64,000 nucleotides of DNA from Serpens sp035497915 (GTDB taxonomy: Bacteria > Pseudomonadota > Gammaproteobacteria > Pseudomonadales > Pseudomonadaceae), in NCBI RefSeq assembly GCF_035497915.1, contig NZ_DATJCS010000038.1:14653-78652 (forward strand), given 5' to 3'. Positions 34,180 through 42,878 of this stretch are shown here, in pieces. A program made the position numbers and the translations under genes. The notes beneath the pieces are model-generated. The model did not search any database. It had not been told where the DNA came from and saw only the letters and a list, made by a program, of their open reading frames with translations. Each line of letters starts with the position of its first letter. Position 1 is the first letter of the stretch.

Positions 34180-35124
34180 TCAGGCCAGCGGCCAGAGTCC
34201 TCGTATGGCCGCGATGCCCTGCGCGCCGATCCCCTGCGCCTGGGGCAACCGCTCGAGGGTCAAACCGCCCAGCAGGTACACCGGGCAGGTGCAACGCTCG
34301 ATCAGCCCCTCCGCCTGATGCCAGCCCAGCGGCTCGGCCTCGGGATGGCTGCGCGTGGGCAGAATCGGCGACAAGGTGACAAAATCCGCCCCCATCTGAC
34401 CAGCCAGCGCCAATTCCTCGGCGCTGTGGCAGGAAGCAGCCAGCCAGCGCTCGCGAGGAAATGGCCGGCCCTTGGGCGCATAGCGGCGCAACTGCTCCGC
34501 GGTCAGATGCCAGCCCGCCGCCGGGAAATCGGCCAGCCATTCCAGGGGGCCCTTGAGCATCAGTTGCGCACGCCCGGCACAGAGGCCCTGCGCATCCAGC
34601 GCCAGATCCCGGTACTGGGGATCGAACAGCGCGGGCGCGCGCAGCTGGACCAAACGCACGCCCCGTTCGAGGGCCAACCGCATCCCGCGCAGCAGCTCAT
34701 CCGGCGCCAGCCCGTCAGGCGTGATCAGATACTGCTGCGGCAGGCGCGCCGCCGCCACGATGGGACGATTGGCCGCCGGGAATTCGTATGCAGGCAGATC
34801 CTGCGGGCGCACCCAGGCCAGAGGCTGCCCTTCAGCGCCGTGGGGCTCGCCGTCGAAGGTGCTCACTTCCCAGACATCCAGCAGCACCTGCTTATCCGGA
34901 TAATCGTGGTGGATGCGGATCAGCGGCCGGGCGGCACGAACCTGGATGCCCAGCTCCTCCTCCAGCTCACGGCCGAGCGCCGCCTCGGCCGTCTCGCCGG
35001 GCTCGATCTTGCCGCCGGGGAATTCCCACAGCCCACCCTGATGCTTGTCCAGCGGGCGCCGGGCGATCAGCACCCGGCCATCACCGCCGCGAATCACCGC
35101 GGCGGCCACTGCAATGCGTGTCAC
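34180..35124 (-). CDS. Nudix hydrolase fused to ThiE-like domain (MutT/PA4400-like)
   Basis: 314 residues. The N-terminal half is a Nudix domain of MutT type; the Nudix box runs from the G of PGGKIEPGET to REL.EE.GI and all key residues are present. The C-terminal half (about 135-314) is a thiamine-phosphate-synthase-like TIM barrel (LVQLRAPALFD, GWHLTAEQL, FVTLSPILPT, VYLLGGL). In pseudomonads the fused protein provides 8-oxo-dGTPase (mutT) function; the barrel's role is unclear. GTG 35124 lies 2 bases after the GST stop. Confidence 0.9.
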   Translation of the reverse strand: MTRIAVAAAVIRGGDGRVLIARRPLDKHQGGLWEFPGGKIEPGETAEAALGRELEEELGIQVRAARPLIRIHHDYPDKQVLLDVWEVSTFDGEPHGAEGQPLAWVRPQDLPAYEFPAANRPIVAAARLPQQYLITPDGLAPDELLRGMRLALERGVRLVQLRAPALFDPQYRDLALDAQGLCAGRAQLMLKGPLEWLADFPAAGWHLTAEQLRRYAPKGRPFPRERWLAASCHSAEELALAGQMGADFVTLSPILPTRSHPEAEPLGWHQAEGLIERCTCPVYLLGGLTLERLPQAQGIGAQGIAAIRGLWPLA

Positions 35125-35126
35125 GT

Positions 35127-35762
35127 TCAGATCGTCTCCGTTTCCTGCAGCGCCGCCCGGTACCAGCGCTGGAAGGCCGGCCATTGATAGACGGTGGCGA
35201 CATAGGCGGCCGCCTCGTCCGGCAGGCCCACCTGGTAGCTGTGAAAGCGCGCCGCCACCGGCGCGTAGAAGGCATCGGCCAGGCTGGCGTGGCCGAACAG
35301 GAACGGTCCGTCCGCGCCGAAGTGCTGGCGGCAGTGCTGCCACAGGGCGCAGACCCGCCGGATATCGACCTGGGCCTCGTCCGGAATGCGCTCCAGGGGC
35401 GCCTGGCGCTGGAGATCCATGGGCAGGTGCGTGCGCAGGGCGGCAAAGCCGCTGTGCATTTCGGCGCACACCGAACGAGCCACCGCCCGGGCGTACTCGC
35501 CACGCGGCCACAGATGGGCTTCCGGGAAGCATTCGGCCAGGTATTCGCCGATGGCCAGCGAATCCCAGACCGGACCGAGATCGGTGAGCAGCACCGGCAC
35601 CCGGCCGCTGGGCGAATGCTCGCCAATGCGTTGCGCGGTATCCGGCCGACGCAGAGGAATGTGTCGTTCTTCGTAGGGTTCGCCGGTCAGCTCCAGGGCC
35701 AGCGCCGCGCGCAGCGACCAGGACGAGTAGTTCTTGTTGCCGATCACCAGGGTCAGGGACAT
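35127..35762 (-). CDS. Glutathione S-transferase family protein
   Basis: 211 residues. N-terminal thioredoxin-like domain MSLTLVIGNKNYSSWSLRAALAL, with Ser residues at the usual glutathione-activating site, then SGRVPVLL and DSLAIGEYLAE (the cis-Pro and Glu/Ser glutathione contacts). Helical C-terminal domain with the capping motif SLADAFYAPVA. Substrate unknown. Coupled to the downstream Nudix-ThiE gene. Confidence 0.9.
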   Translation of the reverse strand: MSLTLVIGNKNYSSWSLRAALALELTGEPYEERHIPLRRPDTAQRIGEHSPSGRVPVLLTDLGPVWDSLAIGEYLAECFPEAHLWPRGEYARAVARSVCAEMHSGFAALRTHLPMDLQRQAPLERIPDEAQVDIRRVCALWQHCRQHFGADGPFLFGHASLADAFYAPVAARFHSYQVGLPDEAAAYVATVYQWPAFQRWYRAALQETETI

Positions 35763-35840
35763 GGAAGCACCTCACAATCGCCGGGAGGGTTGCTCGCCCC
35801 ATCCCGGCGCAGAATGGGCACGGACTGACTCAGGCCGAGC

Positions 35841-35862
35841 CAGGGTGGCTCTCACCACCCTG
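35841..35862 (-). terminator. Hairpin downstream of argJ
   Basis: CAGGGTGG-CTCTCA-CCACCCTG, perfect 8-bp stem 12 bases after the argJ stop. No T run follows, so termination strength is uncertain. Confidence 0.45.
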
Positions 35863-35874
35863 CTCGTGTGCAGA

Positions 35875-37092
35875 TCAGGTGCGGTATTCCGCGTTGATCT
35901 TCACGTACTCGTGGGACAGGTCGGTGGTCCAGATGGTCTCGCTGCAGGCACCACGACCCAGCTCGATGCGGATGGTGATTTCCTCGCGGGCCATCACCGC
36001 CGCGCCCTGGGCCTCGGTATAGGTCGCCGCGCGGCAGCCCTGGCTGGCGATGCAGACTTCGCCGAGGAACACATCGATCAGGCTTACGTCCAGGTTCGGC
36101 ACGCCGGCATAACCGACGGCGGCGAGGATGCGCCCCCAGTTCGGGTCGGAGGCGAACAGCGCGGTCTTGATCAGCGGCGAGTGGGCCACGGCGTAGGCCA
36201 CGTCCAGGCATTCCTGGTGGTTGGCGCCGCCGTTGACCTGCACGGTGACGAACTTGGTGGCGCCTTCACCGTCGCGCACGATGGCCTGGGCCACCTCCAT
36301 GAACACCTCGCACACCGCCTGCTTGAGCTTGGCGAACAGCTCGCCGCTGGCCTCGGTGATTTCCGGCAGCTTGGCCTGGCCGGTGGCGATCAGCATGCAG
36401 CAGTCGTTGGTGGAGGTGTCACCGTCGATGGTGATGCGGTTGAACGACTTGTTCGCCGCGTCGCGCACCAGATCCTGCAGCACTGCGCGCGCCACCTTGG
36501 CGTCGGTGGCGATGTAGCCGAGCATGGTGGCCATGTTCGGACGGATCATGCCGGCGCCCTTGGAGATGCCGGTCACGGTGACAGTCACGCCGTCATGCTG
36601 GAACTGGCGGCTGGCGCCCTTGGGCAGGGTGTCGGTGGTCATGATGCCGGTGGCGGCCTCGGCCCAGTGGTCCTCGGCCAGGTCGTCCAGCGCGGCCTGC
36701 AGGGCCGCTTCGATCTTGGCCACCGGCAGCGGCTCGCCGATCACCCCGGTGGAGAATGGCAGCACGGCGCTTTCCGGCACGCCGGTCAGCGCGGCCAGCG
36801 CGGCGCAGGTGTGGCGGGCATTGGCCAGGCCGTCGGCACCGGTACCGGCGTTGGCGTTGCCGGTGTTGGTCAGCAGATAGCGCACGTCGCCAGCCAGACG
36901 CTCGCGGGTGATCAGCACGGGGGCCGCACAGAAGGCGTTGGTGGTGGTGACACCCGCCACGCGGGAACCCTCGGCGCAGCGCATGACCACCACATCCTTG
37001 CGCCCGACGCGCTTGATGCCGGCGGAGGCAATGCCGAGTTCGAAACCGGGGACCGGGTGCAGGGTGGGCAGAGGGCCAAGACCGACAGCCAT
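35875..37092 (-). CDS. argJ: Glutamate N-acetyltransferase / amino-acid N-acetyltransferase ArgJ
   Basis: 405-residue Ntn-type enzyme of arginine synthesis; moves the acetyl group from N-acetylornithine to glutamate. The precursor cleaves itself before a Thr in the conserved ATGIMTTDTLPKGA, giving alpha and beta chains. Also visible: LTNTGNANAGTGADG and the C-terminal VKINAEYRT. Complete length for the family. Confidence 0.97.
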   Translation of the reverse strand: MAVGLGPLPTLHPVPGFELGIASAGIKRVGRKDVVVMRCAEGSRVAGVTTTNAFCAAPVLITRERLAGDVRYLLTNTGNANAGTGADGLANARHTCAALAALTGVPESAVLPFSTGVIGEPLPVAKIEAALQAALDDLAEDHWAEAATGIMTTDTLPKGASRQFQHDGVTVTVTGISKGAGMIRPNMATMLGYIATDAKVARAVLQDLVRDAANKSFNRITIDGDTSTNDCCMLIATGQAKLPEITEASGELFAKLKQAVCEVFMEVAQAIVRDGEGATKFVTVQVNGGANHQECLDVAYAVAHSPLIKTALFASDPNWGRILAAVGYAGVPNLDVSLIDVFLGEVCIASQGCRAATYTEAQGAAVMAREEITIRIELGRGACSETIWTTDLSHEYVKINAEYRT

Positions 37093-37146
37093 GGAAGCGC
37101 TCCTAGATCAGATTGAATGACGCCGTAACGGGCGTTGCAGTGTAAG

Positions 37147-37181
37147 GAAAAACGCCGCGAGCGGAAGAACCGGTCGCGGCG
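37147..37181 (-). terminator. secA terminator
   Basis: On the minus strand CGCCGCGA and TCGCGGCG form a perfect 8-bp stem (37181-37174 with 37060-series partner 37160-37153) with a 13-base loop, followed by TTTTT, about 20 bases after the secA stop. Confidence 0.85.
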
Positions 37182-37203
37182 CTGGTAGAACTCTGGACGG
37201 ACC

Positions 37204-39942
37204 CTATTGGACCTGCCCGTGGCAGTGCTTGTATTTCTTGCCGGAGCCGCAAGGACAGGGCTCGTTGCGACCGATCTTCGGCTCGGTGCGCACCGCAGCC
37301 ACGGCGGCCGCGCCGGCAGCTTCGCCTTCGGATTGCGGCGCATCCGGCTCCAGGGCGGGGGCGGCGGCATGCTGGAACTGCATGCGCTTGGCCAGCTCCT
37401 CGGCTTCACGGCGCAGGCGCGCTTCTTCCTCGGCCGGATCCTCGCGGCGCACCTGCACGTGGGACAGCACGCGGATGGTGTCGCGGCGGATGCTGTCGAG
37501 CAGCTCCTGGAACAGGTTGAAGGACTCGCGCTTGTATTCCTGCTTGGGGTTCTTCTGCGCGTAGCCGCGCAGGTGAATGCCGTGGCGCAGGTGGTCCATG
37601 GTGGACAGGTGGTCTTTCCACAGGTCGTCCAGTACGCGCAGCAGGATCTGCTTCTCGAAGGTGCGCAGCGCCTCGGCGCCGGCCAGCGCTTCCTTCTCGG
37701 CGTAGGCGGCCAGCAGGGCGTCGCGGATCTTCTCGCGCAGGCTTTCCTCGTGCAGGTGATCGTCCTCGTCGAGCCACTGCTGCAGCGGCAGATCGAGACC
37801 GAAGTCGCTGCGCAGGGTGGCTTCCAGACCCTTGATGTCCCACTGTTCGGGCAGCGACTGCGGCGGCAGGTGCTGGTTGATGGCGTTGCCCAGCACTTCG
37901 TCGCGGAATTCGGCGATGGTTTCGCCCACGTCTTCGGCGGCCAGCAGGCTGTTGCGCATGTGGTAGATCACCTTGCGCTGCTCGTTGGCCACGTCGTCGA
38001 ATTCCAGCAACTGCTTGCGGATGTCGAAGTTGCGACCCTCGACCTTGCGCTGCGCCTTTTCGATGGCGTTGGTGACCATGCGGTGCTCGATGGCCTCGCC
38101 GGACTGCATGCCCAGCGCCTTCATGAAGTTCTTCACCCGGTCGGAGGCGAAGATGCGCATCAGGCCGTCTTCCAGCGACAGGTAGAAGCGGCTGGAGCCC
38201 GGGTCGCCCTGGCGACCGGCGCGGCCGCGCAGCTGGTTGTCGATGCGGCGGGACTCGTGACGCTCGGAGGCGATCACATGCAGGCCGCCAGCCTCGATCA
38301 CCTGCTGGTGACGCTTCTGCCAGTCGCTCTTGATCTGCGCGATCTGCGCCTCGGTGGGGGTCTCCAGCGCGGCGACTTCCACTTCCCAGTTGCCGCCCAG
38401 CAGGATGTCGGTACCCCGGCCGGCCATGTTGGTGGCGATGGTCACCGCGCCGGGACGACCGGCCTGGGCGATGATCTCGGCTTCCTTGTCGTGGTACTTG
38501 GCGTTCAGCACGTTGTGGGCGATGCCGGCCTTGTTCAGCAGCTGGGAGACATATTCGGAGCTTTCGATCGAGGCGGTGCCGACCAGCACCGGCCGCCCCT
38601 TGGCCCGGCAGTCCGTGATGTCGGCGATGATCGCCTGGTACTTCTCTTCCTGGGTGAGATAGACCAGGTCGTTGTAATCGATCCGCGCGACGTCCTTGTT
38701 GGTGGGGATGACCACCACGGCCAGGCCGTAGATCTGCTGGAACTCGAACGCCTCGGTGTCGGCGGTGCCGGTCATGCCGGACAGCTTCTTGTACAGGCGG
38801 AAGTAGTTCTGGAAGGTGGTCGACGCCAGGGTCTGGCTTTCGGCCTGGATCTGCAGTCCTTCCTTCGCCTCGATGGCCTGGTGCAGGCCCTCGGAGAGGC
38901 GGCGGCCGGGCATGGTGCGGCCGGTGTGCTCGTCGATCAGCAGCACCTGGCCGTTCTGCACGATGTACTCGACATTGCGGTTGAATAGCGTGTGGGCGCG
39001 CAGGGCAGCGTACACATGGGTGAGCAGCGACAGGTTGTGCGCCGAGTAGAGGCTTTCGCCCTCGGCTAGCAGGCCAGCGCCGGTGAGCATGTCCTCGACG
39101 AACTGGTGGCCTTCCTCGTTGAGTTCGACCTGACGGGTCTTTTCATCGATACGGTAATGGCCCTGCTGGGTGACGACCCCTTCCTCTTCCTCGATATGGC
39201 GCTTGAGCTGCGGGATCAGCTGGTTGATCTGCTGGTACAGGCGCGAGCTGTCCTCGGCCTGACCGGAGATGATCAGCGGCGTGCGCGCCTCGTCGATGAG
39301 GATGGAGTCGACTTCGTCGATCACCGCGAAATTCAGCTCGCGCTGGAACTTGTCCTCCAGGCTGAAGGCCATGTTGTCGCGCAGGTAGTCGAAACCGAAT
39401 TCGTTGTTGGTGCCGTAGGTGATGTCGGCGGCATAGGCGGCGCGCTTCTCCTCCGGCGGCTGGAAGGGCGTGACCACGCCGACACTCAGGCCGAGGAATT
39501 CATACAGCGGGCGCATCCAGTTGGCGTCGCGACGCGCCAGGTAGTCGTTGACGGTGACCACATGCACGCCCTTGCCTTCCAGGGCGTTGAGGTACACGGC
39601 CAGGGTCGCCACCAGGGTCTTGCCCTCGCCGGTGCGCATTTCGGCAATGCGGCCTTCGTGCAGGGTCATGCCGCCAATCAACTGGACATCGAAATGGCGC
39701 ATCCCCATGACGCGCTTGCCGGCCTCGCGGGCCACGGCAAAGGCTTCGGGCAGCAATTGATCGAGTGTCTCACCCTTGGCCAGCCGCTCGCGGAACTCCG
39801 CGGTCTTGGCGCGCAGCTGCTCATCGGAAAGCGCCAGCATCTGCTCTTCGAGCGCATTGACGGCTTTCACCGTCTTGAGCATGCGTTTGACTTCCCGCTC
39901 GTTCTTGCTGCCAAAGAGTTTTTTCAGGAGAGGCGCAAACAT
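37204..39942 (-). CDS. secA: Preprotein translocase ATPase SecA
   Basis: 912-residue motor of Sec secretion. Start MFAPLLKKLFGSKNERE at ATG 39942; longer reading upstream is non-coding in style. Walker A MRTGEGKTLVATL, Walker B VIDEVDSILIDEA, the helicase motifs GTDILLGG and RGRAGRQGDPGSS, and the C-terminal zinc-binding CPCGSGKKYKHCHG that contacts SecB and phospholipid. Monocistronic with its own terminator. Confidence 0.99.
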   Translation of the reverse strand: MFAPLLKKLFGSKNEREVKRMLKTVKAVNALEEQMLALSDEQLRAKTAEFRERLAKGETLDQLLPEAFAVAREAGKRVMGMRHFDVQLIGGMTLHEGRIAEMRTGEGKTLVATLAVYLNALEGKGVHVVTVNDYLARRDANWMRPLYEFLGLSVGVVTPFQPPEEKRAAYAADITYGTNNEFGFDYLRDNMAFSLEDKFQRELNFAVIDEVDSILIDEARTPLIISGQAEDSSRLYQQINQLIPQLKRHIEEEEGVVTQQGHYRIDEKTRQVELNEEGHQFVEDMLTGAGLLAEGESLYSAHNLSLLTHVYAALRAHTLFNRNVEYIVQNGQVLLIDEHTGRTMPGRRLSEGLHQAIEAKEGLQIQAESQTLASTTFQNYFRLYKKLSGMTGTADTEAFEFQQIYGLAVVVIPTNKDVARIDYNDLVYLTQEEKYQAIIADITDCRAKGRPVLVGTASIESSEYVSQLLNKAGIAHNVLNAKYHDKEAEIIAQAGRPGAVTIATNMAGRGTDILLGGNWEVEVAALETPTEAQIAQIKSDWQKRHQQVIEAGGLHVIASERHESRRIDNQLRGRAGRQGDPGSSRFYLSLEDGLMRIFASDRVKNFMKALGMQSGEAIEHRMVTNAIEKAQRKVEGRNFDIRKQLLEFDDVANEQRKVIYHMRNSLLAAEDVGETIAEFRDEVLGNAINQHLPPQSLPEQWDIKGLEATLRSDFGLDLPLQQWLDEDDHLHEESLREKIRDALLAAYAEKEALAGAEALRTFEKQILLRVLDDLWKDHLSTMDHLRHGIHLRGYAQKNPKQEYKRESFNLFQELLDSIRRDTIRVLSHVQVRREDPAEEEARLRREAEELAKRMQFQHAAAPALEPDAPQSEGEAAGAAAVAAVRTEPKIGRNEPCPCGSGKKYKHCHGQVQ

Positions 39943-40132
39943 ATCGACTGGTTCTTCCAAACATTTGAATGGAGGGCGACCAGGCAGCCGCCCGCGCAAC
40001 CTGCGGCTGCGCACGAAGAGGGCATTCTACTCGGAATCGGGAATCAGGAAAGCGACCTTGTCCAGCTTGTTCGCCAGGCCGGTGAATCCCGGGAGAAGAG
40101 GGTGAAATTCCGACAGAAACGCGAATAACGCA

Positions 40133-40160
40133 CTGACAACCCGTCGAGGCGGGTTGTCAG
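40133..40160 (-). terminator. Hairpin downstream of the M23 peptidase
   Basis: CTGACAACCCG-TCGAGG-CGGGTTGTCAG, perfect 11-bp stem 12 bases after the peptidase stop. There is no T tract, so it may protect the 3' end rather than terminate by itself. Confidence 0.5.
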
Positions 40161-40172
40161 ATGGCGGCCGAC

Positions 40173-41093
40173 TCAGTTCTGGGTCTTGGCGCGCGCGATG
40201 AAGGTGTAGGGGTTCACCTGGCGACCGTCCTTGATCACCTCGAAGTGCACGTGCGGCCCGGTCGAGCGACCGGAGCTGCCGACCTTGGCGAGCACCTGGC
40301 CACGCTGCACCAGCTCGCCGACCCGCACCAGGTTTTCCTTGTTGTGGGCGTAGAGGGTGACATGTCCATCGCCATGGTTGACCTCGACCATGGTGCCGTA
40401 CCCGCTCTTGCGACCGGACCAGGTCACCACGCCGGCGGCCACCGCCACCACATCACTGCCTTCGCGGGCGGCGAAATCCACCCCCTTGTGCATGCGCTGC
40501 TGCCCGGTAAACGGATCGCTGCGACGACCGAACGGCGAGGACAGGTAGCCCTGGGTCACCGGCCGGCCGGAGACGTTGCCGGCCTCGCTCAGCCCGCGCT
40601 CGGCGAGCACCTCTTCGAGCACTTCCAGCTGCTGTTCGCGGCTGTCCAGGCGCTCCATCAGCTCATCAAGCGTCTGCAGGAAGGGCGGCGGCGCGAAGAA
40701 GGCGTTTTCCAGCAGCTCTTCCGGACCGCCCTGCCCCACGCTGAGAGAGAAATCGAATTCGCGGTTGTCCAGCTTGGCCAGGTCGGTCAGGCGCTCACCC
40801 AGGGCATCCAGGCGGGTCAGGCGCGCCTGCATCTCCGCGATATGTACGCCGAAGGCGTCGAGTTGGCGCTGCGCCTCCTGGCGAGCCTCGGCGATCTTGG
40901 CGCGCTGCTCCTCCATGTGGGTCGCCATGCGGCCTTCCGCGTCACTGTAAAGCGGGTAAAGCACACCGCCCAGGGCGATGCCGCCAACGAGCGTAAGTAC
41001 GGCCAGCACGCCGGCGCCAGCCGACAACAGACGTGCGTCGATATTGAGCGAACGCGCCGCGCCATTACGCTGACCGAGCAGAATGATTTGCAT
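40173..41093 (-). CDS. M23 family metallopeptidase
   Basis: 306 residues. TM anchor about 23-45, a coiled coil about 50-95, and a C-terminal LytM/M23 domain: HKGVDFAAREG, where His and Asp bind zinc, and GPHVHFEV with the HxH motif. The metal site is intact, so it can be an active peptidoglycan endopeptidase. Start ATG 41093 has GGGGGAG. Its place between secA and lpxC fits PA4404. Divergent from the DUF721 gene. Confidence 0.9.
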   Translation of the reverse strand: MQIILLGQRNGAARSLNIDARLLSAGAGVLAVLTLVGGIALGGVLYPLYSDAEGRMATHMEEQRAKIAEARQEAQRQLDAFGVHIAEMQARLTRLDALGERLTDLAKLDNREFDFSLSVGQGGPEELLENAFFAPPPFLQTLDELMERLDSREQQLEVLEEVLAERGLSEAGNVSGRPVTQGYLSSPFGRRSDPFTGQQRMHKGVDFAAREGSDVVAVAAGVVTWSGRKSGYGTMVEVNHGDGHVTLYAHNKENLVRVGELVQRGQVLAKVGSSGRSTGPHVHFEVIKDGRQVNPYTFIARAKTQN

Positions 41094-41171
41094 AACTCCC
41101 CCTTGGGTAACGCCGCGACCGCTGGGCATATTTGCTACCATGCGACCCCGCCAACTACAGGCTTTCCTGCC

Positions 41172-41633
41172 ATGACTTTTCGTCCCTTGCCGGCCCGGAC
41201 TCCCACCGCGCTGCTACGCGACGCCAAACCTCTCAAGGCGCTGTTCGGCGAGGCCCAACGACTTGCCCGCCTGCAGGCGCTTCTGGAAAGCCAGCTGCAA
41301 CCCGCCGCACGCCCGCATTGCCATATCGCCTCGTGGCGCGAAGGCTGTCTGCTGCTGATCATCACCGATGGCCACTGGGCCACTCGCTTGCGCTATCAGC
41401 AACCCCGCCTGCTGCGCCAGCTGAGAGAGCTGGAGGAGTTCGCGAACCTATCGAGAATCCTCTTCAAGGTGCAACCTCCAGCCAACCCGCAACGTGACCC
41501 AGGTCACGCTTTGCAACTTTCTTCAACCGCCTCGTCCCACCTGCGTGAGACGGCGGAAACCATCAGCGATCCAACCTTGCGTGCCGCACTCCTGCGCCTG
41601 GCCAGCCGCGTCAAGAAACCCGACCCGCAATAA
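41172..41633 (+). CDS. DUF721 (DciA-like) protein
   Basis: 153 residues with the DUF721 pattern: a basic N-terminal helix, then CHIASWREGCLLLIITDGHWATRLRYQQPRLLRQL. Related DciA proteins load the replicative helicase in bacteria lacking DnaC, but this short form downstream of the M23 peptidase has no proven role. The C-terminal half (about 110-153) is low-complexity and basic. Confidence 0.78.
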   Translation: MTFRPLPARTPTALLRDAKPLKALFGEAQRLARLQALLESQLQPAARPHCHIASWREGCLLLIITDGHWATRLRYQQPRLLRQLRELEEFANLSRILFKVQPPANPQRDPGHALQLSSTASSHLRETAETISDPTLRAALLRLASRVKKPDPQ

Positions 41634-41741
41634 TGGCGCAGTGAGATCATGCAAGAAGAACGCCATGCAGGCAAGTAGCCATCAAGCCGCAGGAGTGATG
41701 GCCTTCTCATAGCGCTGAATGGCCATGCTGCTTCCTCTTTC

Positions 41742-41757
41742 CGGCAAGAACTTGCCG
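41742..41757. repeat. Short dyad upstream of the lpxC terminator
   Basis: CGGCAAG-AA-CTTGCCG, a perfect 7-bp inverted repeat in the 225-bp gap between DUF721 and lpxC. It could be a protein site or a 3' stem. The rest of this gap shows no gene. Confidence 0.3.
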
Positions 41758-41810
41758 TCCGTGACCGGCCGTTCGCCACTAGCCGTCCGCAAGATTTTTC
41801 GCGCCCATGA

Positions 41811-41834
41811 AAAAAGCCACCCGAAGGTGGCTTT
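41811..41834 (-). terminator. lpxC terminator
   Basis: Minus strand: AAAGCCACC-TTCG-GGTGGCTTT followed by further T residues, 25 bases after the lpxC stop. UUCG-type loop. It probably ends transcripts from the dcw cluster and lpxC. Confidence 0.92.
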
Positions 41835-41858
41835 CTTGGAGAGAGAGTAACGCAGTGG

Positions 41859-42770
41859 TTAGACGGCGGCGGCCGGGCGCATGTAGGAGATTGGCGCATC
41901 CTTGACGTCGTCGAAGGTGACCATCTCCCAGGCATCCTGCTGCGCCAGCAGGCTGCGCAACAGGCGATTGTTCAGCGCGTGCCCGGACTTGTAGCCATGG
42001 AATTCACCGATCAGGCTATTGCCCAGCAGGTACAGGTCACCGATGGCATCCAGGATCTTGTGTTTGACGAACTCGTCCTCGTAGCGCAGGCCGTCCTCGT
42101 TGAGCACGCCCTGCTCGTCCACCACGATGGCGTTCTCGACGCTGCCGCCCAGGGCCAGGTTGTGGGAGCGCAGGAATTCGATGTCGCGCATGAAACCGAA
42201 GGTACGGGCGCGACTGACTTCCTTGACGAACGAGGTACTGGAGAAATCCACGCTGGCGGTCTGGGTCCGGCCATGGAAGACCGGGTGGTCGAAGTCGATC
42301 TCGAAGCCGACCTTGAAGCCGTCGAAGGGCCGGAAGGTGGCACGCTTGTCGCCATCGACAACCGTGACTTCGCGCTTGATGCGAATGAACTTCTTCGGCG
42401 CGTCCTGCTCCTGCAGGCCGGCAGACTGGATCAGGAACACGAAGGGACCGGCGCTGCCATCCATGATCGGCACTTCCGGCGCGGACAGTTCGACGATGGC
42501 ATTGTCGATGCCCAGACCGGCCAGGGCCGAAAGCAGGTGCTCGACGGTATCCACCTTGACGCTGCCGTTATAGAGCGTGGTGGACATGGTGGTCTCGCCA
42601 ACATTCTCGGCGGTCGCCTTGATTTCCACGACAGGATCGAGGTCGACACGGCGGAACACGATGCCGGCGTCCGCAGGCGCGGGCTTCAGGGTCAGGTAAA
42701 CCTTTTCCCCCGAGTGCAAGCCAACGCCAGTGGCACGGATGACGTTTTTTAGAGTGCGTTGCTTGATCAT
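41859..42770 (-). CDS. lpxC: UDP-3-O-acyl-N-acetylglucosamine deacetylase LpxC
   Basis: 303-residue zinc deacetylase that catalyses the committed step of lipid A synthesis. Start MIKQRTLKNVIRATGVGLHSG. The zinc ligands are visible: His in VEHLLSALAGLGIDN, and His and Asp in KHKILDAIGDLYLLG; a further catalytic His lies in FHGYKSGHALNNRLL. It follows ftsZ by 108 bases, as in most gammaproteobacteria. Confidence 0.98.
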   Translation of the reverse strand: MIKQRTLKNVIRATGVGLHSGEKVYLTLKPAPADAGIVFRRVDLDPVVEIKATAENVGETTMSTTLYNGSVKVDTVEHLLSALAGLGIDNAIVELSAPEVPIMDGSAGPFVFLIQSAGLQEQDAPKKFIRIKREVTVVDGDKRATFRPFDGFKVGFEIDFDHPVFHGRTQTASVDFSSTSFVKEVSRARTFGFMRDIEFLRSHNLALGGSVENAIVVDEQGVLNEDGLRYEDEFVKHKILDAIGDLYLLGNSLIGEFHGYKSGHALNNRLLRSLLAQQDAWEMVTFDDVKDAPISYMRPAAAV

Positions 42771-42878
42771 GGCAATGGCTGCTGTTGGGATTGCGAATAC
42801 GTGTCAAATGAGGCCGGAATCATAGCAGAACCGGCCTTAAGTGAACACCAATCAATCCTTTGCTCCTTATAGATTTAC

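Noticed and set aside
40133..40160. 11-bp inverted repeat near secA as an operator
   Set aside because: It lies 12 bases after the M23 peptidase stop codon and not near a promoter, so a 3' hairpin is the simpler reading.
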